From: Emiliania huxleyi CCMP1516
Taxonomy: Eukaryota; Haptophyta; Isochrysidales; Noelaerhabdaceae
Reading direction: 5' to 3'
Length of the DNA: 64,000 bases
NCBI RefSeq assembly: GCF_000372725.1
Contig: NW_005200507.1
Span: 764,750 to 828,749 of the forward strand
Position numbers and translations under genes: made by a program. Of this stretch, positions 1 to 9,000 are shown in pieces (within the stretch, counting starts at the first letter, position 1; every line of letters begins with the position of its first letter). The notes below the pieces were generated by a model, which worked only from the letters and a program-made list of their open reading frames with translations, had not been told where the DNA came from and made no database searches.

Positions 1-144
1 GAGTTGCGTGCCCCGTGCCCGTTTTTCTTCTCTACGAAGCAATTTTTTTTAGCTACGGCTCAGTTACATTGTAGTGTGCATACGTATTTCCCTGTTTTCT
101 TGGGCGGTACACCGATATATACACGTATAGGTACGCCACGACCG

Positions 145-2465
145 TCACGCCCGAAAGCTACCGCACGTCCGCAGGCGCTGCGCCATCGGCTCCACGCCTC
201 GATCCACGTCGTCGCACGCCTGCAGCCAGTGCTCGAGCCAGAGGCCGGCGCGGCGCGTCTCGGCCCAGCGCGAGCCGAGCGACTTGGCCTCGTCCACGAG
301 AGACCTCGCCCGCGCCTCCGCCTCCGCCCCGGCGCCGCCCGCCCGCAGCAGCGCCTCGGCGCCGTCCGAGAGGAGGCCGGGCAAGCCGGAGAGGGCCTCG
401 GCGCCCTGCTCGGCGCGCGCGCGGAAGGCAACCTCGAGGAAGCAGGAGCGGAGCGACTCGAGCACGGCGTCGTAGTACTCCTCGAGCGCCGCGCTGCCGG
501 GCGGCGCGGCCGGCGAGCTCGCCACCTCTCCGCAACTCCTCCGCCTCCTCTTGAGGAAGCAACCCTCCGACCGATCCAGGGACAGGGCCGCATCGGACGG
601 GCCCGCCTCGGAGCCTCCGCCTCCGCCGCCGCAGCAGCCGCCACTGCCCACACCACCGCCGCCGCCACCGCCGCCACCGCCGCCGCCCCTGCCCACACCG
701 CGGCCGCCTCCTCCTTCTCCTCCACCGCCCCTCCCGGCCCTCGGGAGCGGTGCGGCGCGGTCGCCCCACGGCGTGGAGAGGGAGGCGGCCGAGCCAGCCC
801 CTTGCTCGAGCCTGGTGGCCTAAAGAAGGGGGGGGAGGCGTGTGCGGGCGTGAGGAGGCGGCGGGCGGCGCGGAGCGGGTGCGGGCAGGCGGGTGCGGGC
901 GTGCGTGCGTGCGTGCGCGTGCTTGCGCGTGTGTGCTGGCGCGTGCGTGCTTGTGCGTGCGCGCTTGTGCGTGCGTGCTTGTGCGTGCGTGCTTGTGCGT
1001 GTGCGCCTGCAGCCCGACGCCGCGCAGCGCCTCATGCGGGATGGCGAGGCCCTGCAGCAGCTTGAGGCCGATGACGGCGAGGTCGGCCTCGGAGGCGGTG
1101 GGCCGCTCGAGCGCCACGCTGCGCGAGAGGTTGTCGCACGCGCCGTGCCCCATTCCTCCCTTCGCGGTGGCGGAGGTCCAGCCCTCCTTCGCCCTCCAAA
1201 CCTAGGGTTAGGGTTAGGGTTAGGGTTAGGGTTAGGGTTAGGGTTAGGGTCAGGGTTAGGACGTCCTCCCCCTCCTTCGCCCTCCAAACCTTGAGGCCGA
1301 CGCCGCGGCAGCGCATCCCCGCCTGGCCGAGCCGCCTCGCCACCTCCTCGGCGAGCTGGCGGACGAAGGCGTGCGCGCAGCCGCACCCCTCCTCGCACGC
1401 CGAGACCGGGCACGAGCGGGCGCGAAACCGCACGCCCCAGCTCGACTGCGCGCCGATCGACGAGCGGACCTTGGCTGGCTCCTCCCAAGCGCGCCCGTCC
1501 CTCGCGGCGGCAAACGCGCGGAGCTTGTCGCCGTTGACGGCCCCGACGGCGGCGCGGACGGCGCCGGCGGGCGCCGCCGCGAGCTCGCCGCACGTCGCGA
1601 TGCCCGCCGCGGACAGCGCCGCCGCGTTCGAGCGCCCGATCCCAGGCAGAGCCGTCACCGGCTGCGGCGCGAGCAGGCGGCGCGCCCCCTCCTCGCTGAG
1701 CGCGCTCTGCCCGTCCGGCTTGCAGGCGGAGGTGGCGATCCGGGCGACGAGCCGGCTCGGGCCGATGCCGATCGAGGCGTTGCACCGCGTCGCCGCCCGG
1801 ATCTGCGCGCGCAGCTCCGTCGCCAGGGCGAGCGGATCTCCGCAGCCAGTCACGTCGGCGTAGCACTCGTCGCAAGAGACGCCAATCACGTGCGGCGTCA
1901 GCGCAAAGACGCGGCGGTACATGGCCTCGGCCGCCGCCGCGTACTCGTCGAACTGGTACGGCACCACCACCAGCTCGGACGGCCCGCCCGCCCCGTCGGA
2001 GCAGAGCGGCAGCGCGTCCTTCAGCCACATTCCGTTCCGGACGCCTCGCGCGCGCGCCTCGTAGCTGCAGCTCGCGATTTCACCGTGTCCGCTCTCGACG
2101 GAGGGGTTGCCCCAGCTCACCGCCAGCGGCAGGCCGGCAAAGGCGGGGAAGTGCGCCACAGCGACTGAGGCGAAGAAGCAGTCCATGTCGATGTGCATCA
2201 CGGCGCGCTGCTCGCCTGGCCTCGGCGTCGGCAGCGGGGGCGCCGGCGGCATCCCGGCGCAGATCGCCTTGAACCGCTCCTTCCACGACCCGATGAAGTG
2301 GAGGCGAGACGCTCCGAAGAAGTCGCGGGCGTAGGTCGAGCTCTCGCCAGAGGTGCGGTGCCGGGTCTGCAGGTTTGGCGCCGCCGCACGCTGCGCGGCC
2401 GCCGCACGCTGCGCGGCCGCCAGCCGCTCTGAGCGGCTGGCTGCCGACTCGTCGCGTTCCGCCAT
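145..2465 (-). CDS. REV1: REV1-type Y-family DNA polymerase (3 exons)
   Basis: Translesion-synthesis polymerase (deoxycytidyl transferase) acting at stalled forks in the nucleus. Predicted exons on the minus strand are 2465-1290, 1201-1007 and 819-145, giving about 681 residues. Exon 1 carries the REV1-specific lead-in (SRLHFIGSWKERF), then the catalytic core with MHIDMDCFFASV and CDECYADVTG, and a helix-hairpin region (ALPGIGRSNAAAL). The little-finger domain crosses intron 1 and resumes at MGHGACDNLSRSV, a segment typical of REV1. Intron 1 (1289-1202) is GT-AG and telomeric. Intron 2 (1006-820) is GC-AG and full of CACGCACAAG-like repeats. Exon 3 encodes a glycine-rich linker and a helical C-terminus that I could not match to the REV1 interaction domain. 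The N-terminal BRCT domain of animal REV1 is absent. The start chosen is the first ATG of the open frame. Confidence 0.88.
1202..1289 (-). repeat. Intron built from telomeric repeat
   Basis: This 88-base segment carries about nine and a half TTAGGG units (plus strand, roughly 1203-1260, one of them TCAGGG). It is bracketed by two identical 22-base copies of exon sequence at 1182-1203 and 1270-1291. On the minus strand it begins GTTTGG after AAG and ends CCCTAG. Removing exactly 88 bases restores a continuous REV1 reading frame, whereas leaving it in shifts the frame because 88 is not a multiple of three. The CCCTAA repeat itself supplies a CTAAC branch-point-like motif and the TAG acceptor. 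Confidence 0.85.
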
Positions 2466-2579
2466 GGCGGAGGGCAAGCAGGGGAAAAGTGTAAATCCCG
2501 CGCGCTAACTGTTTTCTTTCTTTTGTTTAAATTCTTTCTTTCGAGAGGCTTGTATTTTAAGAATTCTTTCTTTCTTTCG

Positions 2580-4325
2580 CTAAAAGCAGCACCAGCCCGG
2601 CGGCTCCTGCCGCCGCGGCGTGCTATTGTGTCGGATGCCGTGCATCGCGTCAAAGGCGTCCCGCGAGCGCACCGCCCCGGCGCCAAACTGGTCCTTGCGG
2701 TGGAGCAGCCACGCCTCGGCCACCTGAGACGGCTGCGCCGCCTCGGGCCAGCCGAGCAGGTGCTGGATGCGCTGCACGGTCAGGTTGACCAGCGCGTTGT
2801 GGATGCCGCCGGTGGCAAAGGCGCGGTCGACATTCTCCCAAAACTTGTGCGTGTTCTCGCGGCGGTAGGCGTGGCGCAGCACGTCCAGGTTGGGCGAGTA
2901 GATGTCGAAGCCTGCCGTCCAGAGCCGGAAGGTGTGCGCCAGCTCCTCGCCCATGAAGATCCAGGGCAGGTACGGGTCGTAGGGCGCGAGCCGCAGGAAG
3001 GAGGCGTGGGAGAAGAGGAAGCCGGCCGCGACAAAGGCGGTCCGTCGGGGCGAGGCGGCGCCCGCTCCATCGGGCGACGGCTTGGCGCGCCCGGCGGCGG
3101 CGGCGTGGCAGCCGCCGAGCCGTGCGCTCAGCCGTCCGGCGGGGAGGACGTTCTCGTACGAATAGGAGCAGAGCCCGCCCGCCGGCCGCTCGACCCTCTC
3201 CTCGGCGTCGGTGGGCCTGGGCCAGGCTGCCGCGGAGGCGGGCGACCCCTCCGGAGGGTAGTTCGACAGCACCGACCGCGGGAAGGAGGGCGTGCGGCGC
3301 GCCATCTGCACGAGCGCCGAGTCCCAGCCCGCCCGAAAGTCGGTGTGCCCGTCGATCTGGAGGAAGAAGGTCTCGCCCCGCCAGAGGTGCGAGGCGAGGA
3401 AGCGCGAGTAGATCGGCCCGAGCGCCTCCTCCTCCCCCAGCCGCAGGATGCGCACCCGCCCGCTCGCGCAGTGCGGCTCGCCCTCGGGCGACGCGCAAAA
3501 GGCAGACACGCAGTCCTCGTCGGCGCCGAGCTGCGGCGGGTAGCGGCGCGTCGCGCCGAAGCCGCCGGTGACGTTGAGGCAGGCCCGCTCGCAGTTGTGC
3601 TGCACGATGCCAAAGCTCAGGCGCTCCGGCCGAGCCGCACGAGCAAACGCGCGCCGCACAGTCGCGCCGCAGAGCGGGTCCCGGTGCGCGCCGATCGAGA
3701 CAAAGATCGTCCCGTCCTCCCTGGGCGGCCTGCGCGGGCGAGTCAGCGCCGGCGTCTCCGCGAGCGCGGCGTCGACCACGGCCGTGTACGCGCGAGAGAC
3801 TGCGAGCGCGGCCTCGTTTGGCTGCGAGGGCGGCTGCGTCCACGGCCCTCGCAGGCCGCCGTAGCACTGCTCGTCGTTGGTCGTGCGCACCCAGGAAACC
3901 TCGCCGGCGGGCGAAGGGAGCGGCACGCGCCGGGCGCGAGGCTCAAACCACCCGCCCTCGCGCGACGCGGTGACTCCACCGCAGTCGGACCACTGAGAGC
4001 ACACTGCCTTTGCAGCCTCGAGGCTCGGCCAGGCGACGCAGCCGGCGGCGGGACAGCCGGGGAGGAAACCGTCCGTCCGGCTGCCGTAGGTGTGGTTGCA
4101 GCGCGCGAAGGCCAGCTGCCGCTGGCGCCGCTCTTGGAAGCGGCGCAGCGCCAGGCGCACCCGCTCCGCAAAGGCGGCCACGTCCGGCTCGCCGTCCGCC
4201 ACGAGAGAGCGGCCGGCCGCCCCGCCGGGCGCGTCGACCTGGCGAGGTGCCGAGCGGCCGTGGAAGACAAAGTTGGCCACGAAGAGGAGGAGCGCGGCGG
4301 CGGTCAGGAGCCTGAACTTTGGCAT
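2580..4325 (-). CDS. GT60-family GlcNAc-transferase (Skp1-hydroxyproline type)
   Basis: Single-exon type II membrane glycosyltransferase of 581 residues. A short cytoplasmic start (MPKFR) is followed by a hydrophobic anchor at residues 6-19. The catalytic region carries the family signatures TIFVSIGAHRDP near residue 220, FGIVQHN, and the donor/metal-site segment FFLQIDGHTDF. Later come LPWIFMGEELAHTFRLW and a conserved C-terminal region with YRRENTHKFW. Cytosolic members modify hydroxyproline on Skp1; here the anchor suggests a Golgi protein, which is inference. Many paired cysteines (CNHTYG, GCPAAGC, CSQWSDCGG) in the stem fit a secretory-pathway lumenal domain. The start is the ATG just before the anchor; the open frame continues upstream, but only through the cold-shock gene on the other strand. 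Confidence 0.85.
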   Translation of the reverse strand: MPKFRLLTAAALLLFVANFVFHGRSAPRQVDAPGGAAGRSLVADGEPDVAAFAERVRLALRRFQERRQRQLAFARCNHTYGSRTDGFLPGCPAAGCVAWPSLEAAKAVCSQWSDCGGVTASREGGWFEPRARRVPLPSPAGEVSWVRTTNDEQCYGGLRGPWTQPPSQPNEAALAVSRAYTAVVDAALAETPALTRPRRPPREDGTIFVSIGAHRDPLCGATVRRAFARAARPERLSFGIVQHNCERACLNVTGGFGATRRYPPQLGADEDCVSAFCASPEGEPHCASGRVRILRLGEEEALGPIYSRFLASHLWRGETFFLQIDGHTDFRAGWDSALVQMARRTPSFPRSVLSNYPPEGSPASAAAWPRPTDAEERVERPAGGLCSYSYENVLPAGRLSARLGGCHAAAAGRAKPSPDGAGAASPRRTAFVAAGFLFSHASFLRLAPYDPYLPWIFMGEELAHTFRLWTAGFDIYSPNLDVLRHAYRRENTHKFWENVDRAFATGGIHNALVNLTVQRIQHLLGWPEAAQPSQVAEAWLLHRKDQFGAGAVRSRDAFDAMHGIRHNSTPRRQEPPGWCCF

Positions 4326-4487
4326 TGTGGTTGTTGGATGGAGTAGGCGCGGAGCGATAATGGCGCGAACAAGTCGAACTAGCCCGGAGAGTGAAGGTTG
4401 GAGGAGGAAACCTCGTTCAAAAAGAAAAACGGCGAAGCGACGCGCTGGCTCCAGGCAATCCAGGGGCAAGCTGTGCAACCAGCGCTG

Positions 4488-6208
4488 ATGGCTGAGAGCG
4501 AGGACACGCGGCGCGACGAGAAGCCGGCGGGACGCGACCGCTCGCGCTCGCCCGTGCGCGACGACCAGCTGAGCTGGTCGCAGTCGCGGCCCACCGACAT
4601 TCCGTACACGGCAGAGGCGGCGGCGGCCCCCGGCTTCGACATGGCGGCGCCCGCGGCGGGGTCGGTGGACCCCGCCATCGCGAGCGCGATCGAGAACGCC
4701 AAGGCGATGCTCGCGGCGCGCACGATGGGCGCCGGCCCGCTCGGCCAGCTGCCCGGCGGCAGCATCGCCCCGCCGCTCGCAGCGCCCATGCAGCCAGCTG
4801 CTCGCGGCCCGCCTCCGGGAGAGCCGCCGCCGCCGGCGGGCAAGATGATGGGGACGGCCAAGCGCTTCGACATGGAGCGCGGGTTCGGCTTCATCGTCCC
4901 CGACGACGGGGGCGAGGACATCTTTGCCCACGGCAACGCGCTGACCGACGGCAATGCGCTGCGCGAGGGTGCGCGTGTGTGCTTCCGCAAGTCGTACGAC
5001 CCGGTCAAAAACAAGGCGGCGGCGGAGGAGGTGACGGGCGCGTACATCGATCCGATGCGCGCGCCGCCCCGCGGCATGGGTCCCGTCCCGCCGGGCATGG
5101 GAGGCGCCCCTCGCGGGCCGCCTCTGGGCGAGCCGGCGCCTCCGCCGGGAAAGATGATGGGGACGGCCAAGCGGTTCAACATGGAGAAGGGGTTCGGGTT
5201 CATCATCCCGGACGGCGGCGGCGACGACATCTTCGTGCACGCCATGAACATCACCGACGGCAACGCCCTCCGCGAGGGCGCGCGCATCTGCTTCAAGACG
5301 GGAGTCGACGAGCGCAAGAACAAGGCCCGCGCCGAGGAGGCGCGCGCCGGGCAGAGAGGGGGACGCGCGGGGAGATGGGGGGGGGGGGGGGGGGTCCGAA
5401 GAAGGGGGGGGAAACATTTCCGCGAAAGAGCCAGGTTCTCGATCTTTTCATACCCCAAGAGGAAATTCGCGATGAGCCATNNNNNNNNNNNNNNNNNNNN
5501 NNNNNNNNNNNNNNNNNNNNNNNNNNNNNNNNNNNNNNNNNNNNNNNNNNNNNNNNNNNNNNNNNNNNNNNNNNNNNNNNCACACCACTCTACCTTCCTG
5601 CGGTGGGAACATATACAACAGAAAGGGGGGAAAACCCCCGGGTTTATCCCCCCCCCCCCTCCCCCGGGCCCTCCTTTCAGGGGAACCGGGCTTGCCTTGC
5701 CCCCCCTGCCCCCCCTTGCCCCCCAAAAAAAAAAAGGCACCGCACGGGGAAGCCTTTTGGGCTTCCCGGAAACCCCCCCCCCCCCCCCTTTTCGCTCAAC
5801 CCCCCCCCCCCCCCTCTCCTCGTGTGCCAGGTGACCGGCGGCTATGTCGACCCGAGCCGCCCGCCGCCCGGCGCCGCGTCGCGGGGCGGCATGCCGCCGA
5901 TGCCATACGGCGCTCCGCCCCCGGCGCTGCACGCGCCTCCCCCCTCGTACGGCTACGACCAAAACGGAGGGTACGGCGGTATGCCCGGGTATGGGGCGAT
6001 GCCGCCCGGCTACAGCTACCAGCCGCCGCCCACGCCGCAGTACCCCGCCTACGGCGGGCAGTACGCGGCCGCGCCAGACCCGTACGGCCAGAGCCCCGCC
6101 GCCGCGCAGCAGTATGCGCAGCATCCGGCCTACGCGGCGCAGCAGTGGAGCGCGTACGCGGCGCAGTACGGCGCGCCGCCGCCGACGGCTCAGCCGCCGC
6201 CCTCGTAA
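4488..6208 (+). CDS. Protein with two cold-shock domains and a Pro/Tyr-rich tail
   Basis: Nucleic-acid-binding protein, predicted exons 4488-5339 and 5831-6208, 409 residues. The N-terminus is Arg/Ser-rich (DRSRSPVRDD). Two near-identical cold-shock-like domains follow, each opening MMGTAKRF(D/N)ME(R/K)GFGFI and running through DGGxDIFxH to DGNALREGAR; they carry the RNP1-like GFGFI. Linkers are Pro/Gly-rich, and the tail is a low-complexity GYGG/PPP/AYAAQ sequence typical of RNA-binding proteins. The intron is GC-AG (GAG|GCGCGC to GTGCCAG) and reading phase is preserved. Domain 1 continues EEVTGAYIDP and exon 2 resumes VTGGYVDP, which supports the join. The intron contains the assembly gap and poor-quality homopolymer sequence, so its length is unreliable. 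Confidence 0.82.
5481..5580. other. Assembly gap (100 N)
   Basis: A run of exactly 100 N lies inside the intron of the cold-shock gene. The sequence on either side (about 5380-5480 and 5581-5815) is dominated by long G, C and A homopolymers and does not resemble the surrounding genes, so it should be treated as low-quality contig-end sequence. Confidence 0.98.
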
Positions 6209-6621
6209 GCCGGGGCGGCGGCGGCATGGCTCCGAGGCGCGAGGGGGCGTGGCGGCTGCGGACGACCTGCTCCTGAGGGACTAGAGTCTCTCCGCCATCA
6301 TTCAGCGTCGTGCAAAACTTCGCCCCCATTGCCGCGACATGCGCTGCTCCGTGCTCGCTTGCTCGTGCGGGGCGGCCCCGGACCCTGTTGCTCCCGCGCT
6401 CGTTCGGGAGGTGCACGTTATTTCTCTTGCACATCTGCGTACTCGCTACTCCTTCCTGCTGGTATTAGATACTTTCTTTAAGAAAAAGATTGGACGCGGG
6501 GCAGGCTCACGAGTACTCTCTCTCGAGTGTATACACACGTGTATATACAGGGGTGAGGGGAGAGGGCAGCGGTCGAGGGGGGGGCGGCGATGGCGAGTGC
6601 GGTGCCGGCGGCGAGGGCAGC

Positions 6622-6832
6622 AGAGGTTCGGATGGTAGCGGCGACGGCGGTGGTGAGCTGGGTGGTGGTGGCGAGGCTAGCGGTGGAGAGGGAGGCGGCA
6701 GCGAGGGTGGCCAAAACCGCGGGTTTCTTAGAGGTTCGGATGGTAGCGGCGACGGCGGTGGTGAGCTGGGTGGTGGTGGCGAGGCTAGCGGTGGAGAGGG
6801 AGGCGGCAGCGAGGGTGCACCGCGGGTTTCTT
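6622..6832 (+). repeat. Two-copy 108-base tandem duplication
   Basis: Copy 1 starts at 6622 and copy 2 at 6730; both end in CCGCGGGTTTCTT. The unit is rich in GGT/GGC triplets. It lies between the cold-shock gene and the JmjC gene, together with a TG-rich tract at 6945-6966. Reading frames across it are Gly/Ala/Val-rich on all strands, and I see no supported gene between 6209 and 6972. Confidence 0.75.
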
Positions 6833-6972
6833 TTGTGTGTACAAAGACGAGACTGCGAGTCAGTCGCGAGCTCGACGACGGAGCCGCAGCTCAGCAGCGC
6901 CGCGCGGCCCGACTCGCCCGCCGCACCGCCCTCCTCGCGTGAGAGCGTGTGTGTGTGTGTGTATATGCGTAT

Positions 6973-8697
6973 ATGCTGCCGGACGCTGCTTCCGCTGACG
7001 CACTAGAGTGGCTCCTCGGCCCGGAGCACCCACCCGCCATCTTCGCACGAGATACGTGGGAGCGGAGGCCGCTCCTCGTGCGCCGCTCCGCCGACCGCAG
7101 CCACTTTGATCGGCTGGGCTCCGGCTCTGCCTGCGACCCTTCACGGGTTCCGCTGCGTGACGTGGGCCAGCCTTCGCGCCTCTTCTCGCACGCCAGGCTG
7201 CGCCGGCTGCTACAGGAGCATGGGCCGCTGCCCGCTGGCTCATCCATGCGAGTGGTTCGCTGCGCGATCGGCGGGCAGGGAGGGCGCTCGGAGGCACATC
7301 CGCCGGCTGGTGGCTACAGCGCCGCCTGGGTCTCCGAACAGCTGAAGGCGGGATACACCGTGCAGCTCTTCAGGCCTCAGGTGTACTGCGACCGGCTGTG
7401 GACGCTGCTTGCAGCGCTCGAGTGCCGGTTTGGCGCCCTGTGCGGAGCGTCCGTCTACCTCACCCCGGCGGGCTCGCAAGGCCTCGCTCCGCACCACGAC
7501 GACGTCGAGGTCTTCATCCTGCAGACCGAGGGGCGCAAGACGTGGGCCGTCTACGCGCCGGAGCCCGGCAATGAGCTGCCGCACCGCCCGTCTGGCGACT
7601 TGCCGCGCTCTCGCCTCGGCCGGAGGGTGCTTCGGGCGACCCTGCGGCCAGGCGACTTGCTCTACCTGCCTCGCGGCTTCGTGCACGAGGCGGCGTGCTC
7701 GGACAAGCACCGCTCGACGCACATCACTGTCTCCACCTACCAGAGGCAGACCTACGCCGACGTCCTCGCGCCGCTGCTGCACAGCCTGCTCGGCACCGCC
7801 ACAGAGGGGCGCGGCTCGCTCTCGCGCCAGCTGCGGGCTGGATTGCCGCTCGGCTGCCTGCTCACGCCCCCGCCGGAGGAGGAGGCGGCCGACGCGCCGT
7901 GGGGAGGGGCGCGTGGCAGCGGAGAGGTTGGCGAAGTGGTCGCTCGCTCGCTGCGCGCGCTGCTGCGGCGTGCGACGCCGGCCGCCATCGAGGAGGCGAC
8001 GGAGGAGCTCGCAACGGACTTTTACTGCAACCGGCTCCCGCCGCCAGCCCTCGCCCCGCCGCCGCACGGCCCTCCGCCCGCGGGTGGCTCGCGCACGCTC
8101 CTCCGCCTCTGCGACCCTGCGCACCGCCGGCTGGTGCGGGGCGGAGGCTTTGTGCAGCTGCAGCACTGTGTGGGCAACGCTCGCGAGGACCACATGAGGT
8201 GGCCGAGGGGCGCTGCGGGCATGGGCGGCGACGAGGCGGAGGAAGGGGGCAGCGACGAGGAGGAGGGCGAGGAGGGTGAGGAGGGCGAGGAGGGTGAGGA
8301 GGGCGAGGAGGGTGACGCGGAGGAGGAGGAGGGCGAGGAGGACGAGGAGGACGAGGAAGACGAGGAGGAGGGCGACGAGGAGGGCGCGCGGGGTCCCCTG
8401 GCCGCAACTAGGCTCACATTCCCCCCCGAGGCAGCTCCAGCGCTCCTTCAGCTCACAGCGTCGTACCCGCAGTGGCTGGCGCGCGAGGACGTGGTGGAAG
8501 GATCCTCGGCCGTCGTCGAGCAGATGCTCGCCGGTTGCTGGGCGGAGGGCGTGCTCGAGACGCGCGCAGAGCCGCACCCGCCGCTCACGTCGAGGGGCGC
8601 GGGCAAGAAGAAGCGCGCACGAGGCAGCGGCGGCACCATGCGTGTCGCGCATGACAAACGAGCGCGTCCTGCCCTCACTAACGCCCCCCGGGATTGA
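6973..8697 (+). CDS. RIOX1: JmjC ribosomal oxygenase, NO66/MINA53 type
   Basis: Fe(II)/2-oxoglutarate-dependent histidyl hydroxylase family that modifies ribosomal proteins in the nucleolus. It has 574 residues and no intron. The N-terminal region has WLLGPEHPPAIFARDTWERR and RPLLVRR, typical of this family. The cupin core shows the metal motif HHDDVEVFILQTEGRKTWAVY near residue 175 and a distal His in PRGFVHEA, with an HITVSTYQRQT segment. A winged-helix-like C-terminal region follows. Residues about 415-470 form an acidic Glu/Gly/Asp tract encoded by a GAGGAGGGY-type minisatellite. The ATG at 6973 is chosen because the earlier in-frame start at 6949 lies in the TG repeat. The tail is basic (GKKKRARG), compatible with nucleolar targeting. 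Confidence 0.85.
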   Translation: MLPDAASADALEWLLGPEHPPAIFARDTWERRPLLVRRSADRSHFDRLGSGSACDPSRVPLRDVGQPSRLFSHARLRRLLQEHGPLPAGSSMRVVRCAIGGQGGRSEAHPPAGGYSAAWVSEQLKAGYTVQLFRPQVYCDRLWTLLAALECRFGALCGASVYLTPAGSQGLAPHHDDVEVFILQTEGRKTWAVYAPEPGNELPHRPSGDLPRSRLGRRVLRATLRPGDLLYLPRGFVHEAACSDKHRSTHITVSTYQRQTYADVLAPLLHSLLGTATEGRGSLSRQLRAGLPLGCLLTPPPEEEAADAPWGGARGSGEVGEVVARSLRALLRRATPAAIEEATEELATDFYCNRLPPPALAPPPHGPPPAGGSRTLLRLCDPAHRRLVRGGGFVQLQHCVGNAREDHMRWPRGAAGMGGDEAEEGGSDEEEGEEGEEGEEGEEGEEGDAEEEEGEEDEEDEEDEEEGDEEGARGPLAATRLTFPPEAAPALLQLTASYPQWLAREDVVEGSSAVVEQMLAGCWAEGVLETRAEPHPPLTSRGAGKKKRARGSGGTMRVAHDKRARPALTNAPRD

Positions 8698-9000
8698 TAA
8701 ATCACAAATCTCGTGTGTGAGTGTGTATGTCACGTGCGTCGTGGTTCTCGCGCCACTCGCGGGCTCGCGGCTCGCCTGGAGCCAGCGCCCGCACGACCGC
8801 CCGCGCGCGTGCCCCAGCGAGACGTGTTACGTTCAGATTCATTTTCTCGGGGTGCGATGGGCGTCCGTGGGCACAGGAGGGCCCGTGTCGAATTGGCCGA
8901 GAGCCGGATAGGCCTTGGGTAATATAACGCTAACGCCAACGCCAATACCGTAACGGCGCGCCACCACAGGCCACAGCGGCTATAACCTCCCCCACCATCG
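8698..9000. other. Intergenic, no gene seen
   Basis: This stretch lies between convergent genes. It includes a short CTAACGCCAACGCC-type repeat near 8930 and no open frame with family similarity. Confidence 0.6.

Noticed and set aside
4..1065. Long plus-strand open frames opposite REV1
   Set aside because: They are antisense shadows in GC-rich DNA composed of Arg/Ala/Pro runs.
1203..1260. Telomere or chromosome end
   Set aside because: The TTAGGG array is only about nine and a half units, and the REV1 gene continues in frame on both sides, so it is interstitial.
6590..7006. Gly/Ala-rich open frames across the tandem duplication
   Set aside because: They follow from GGT/GGC repeats, exist in several frames and have no domain or splice support.
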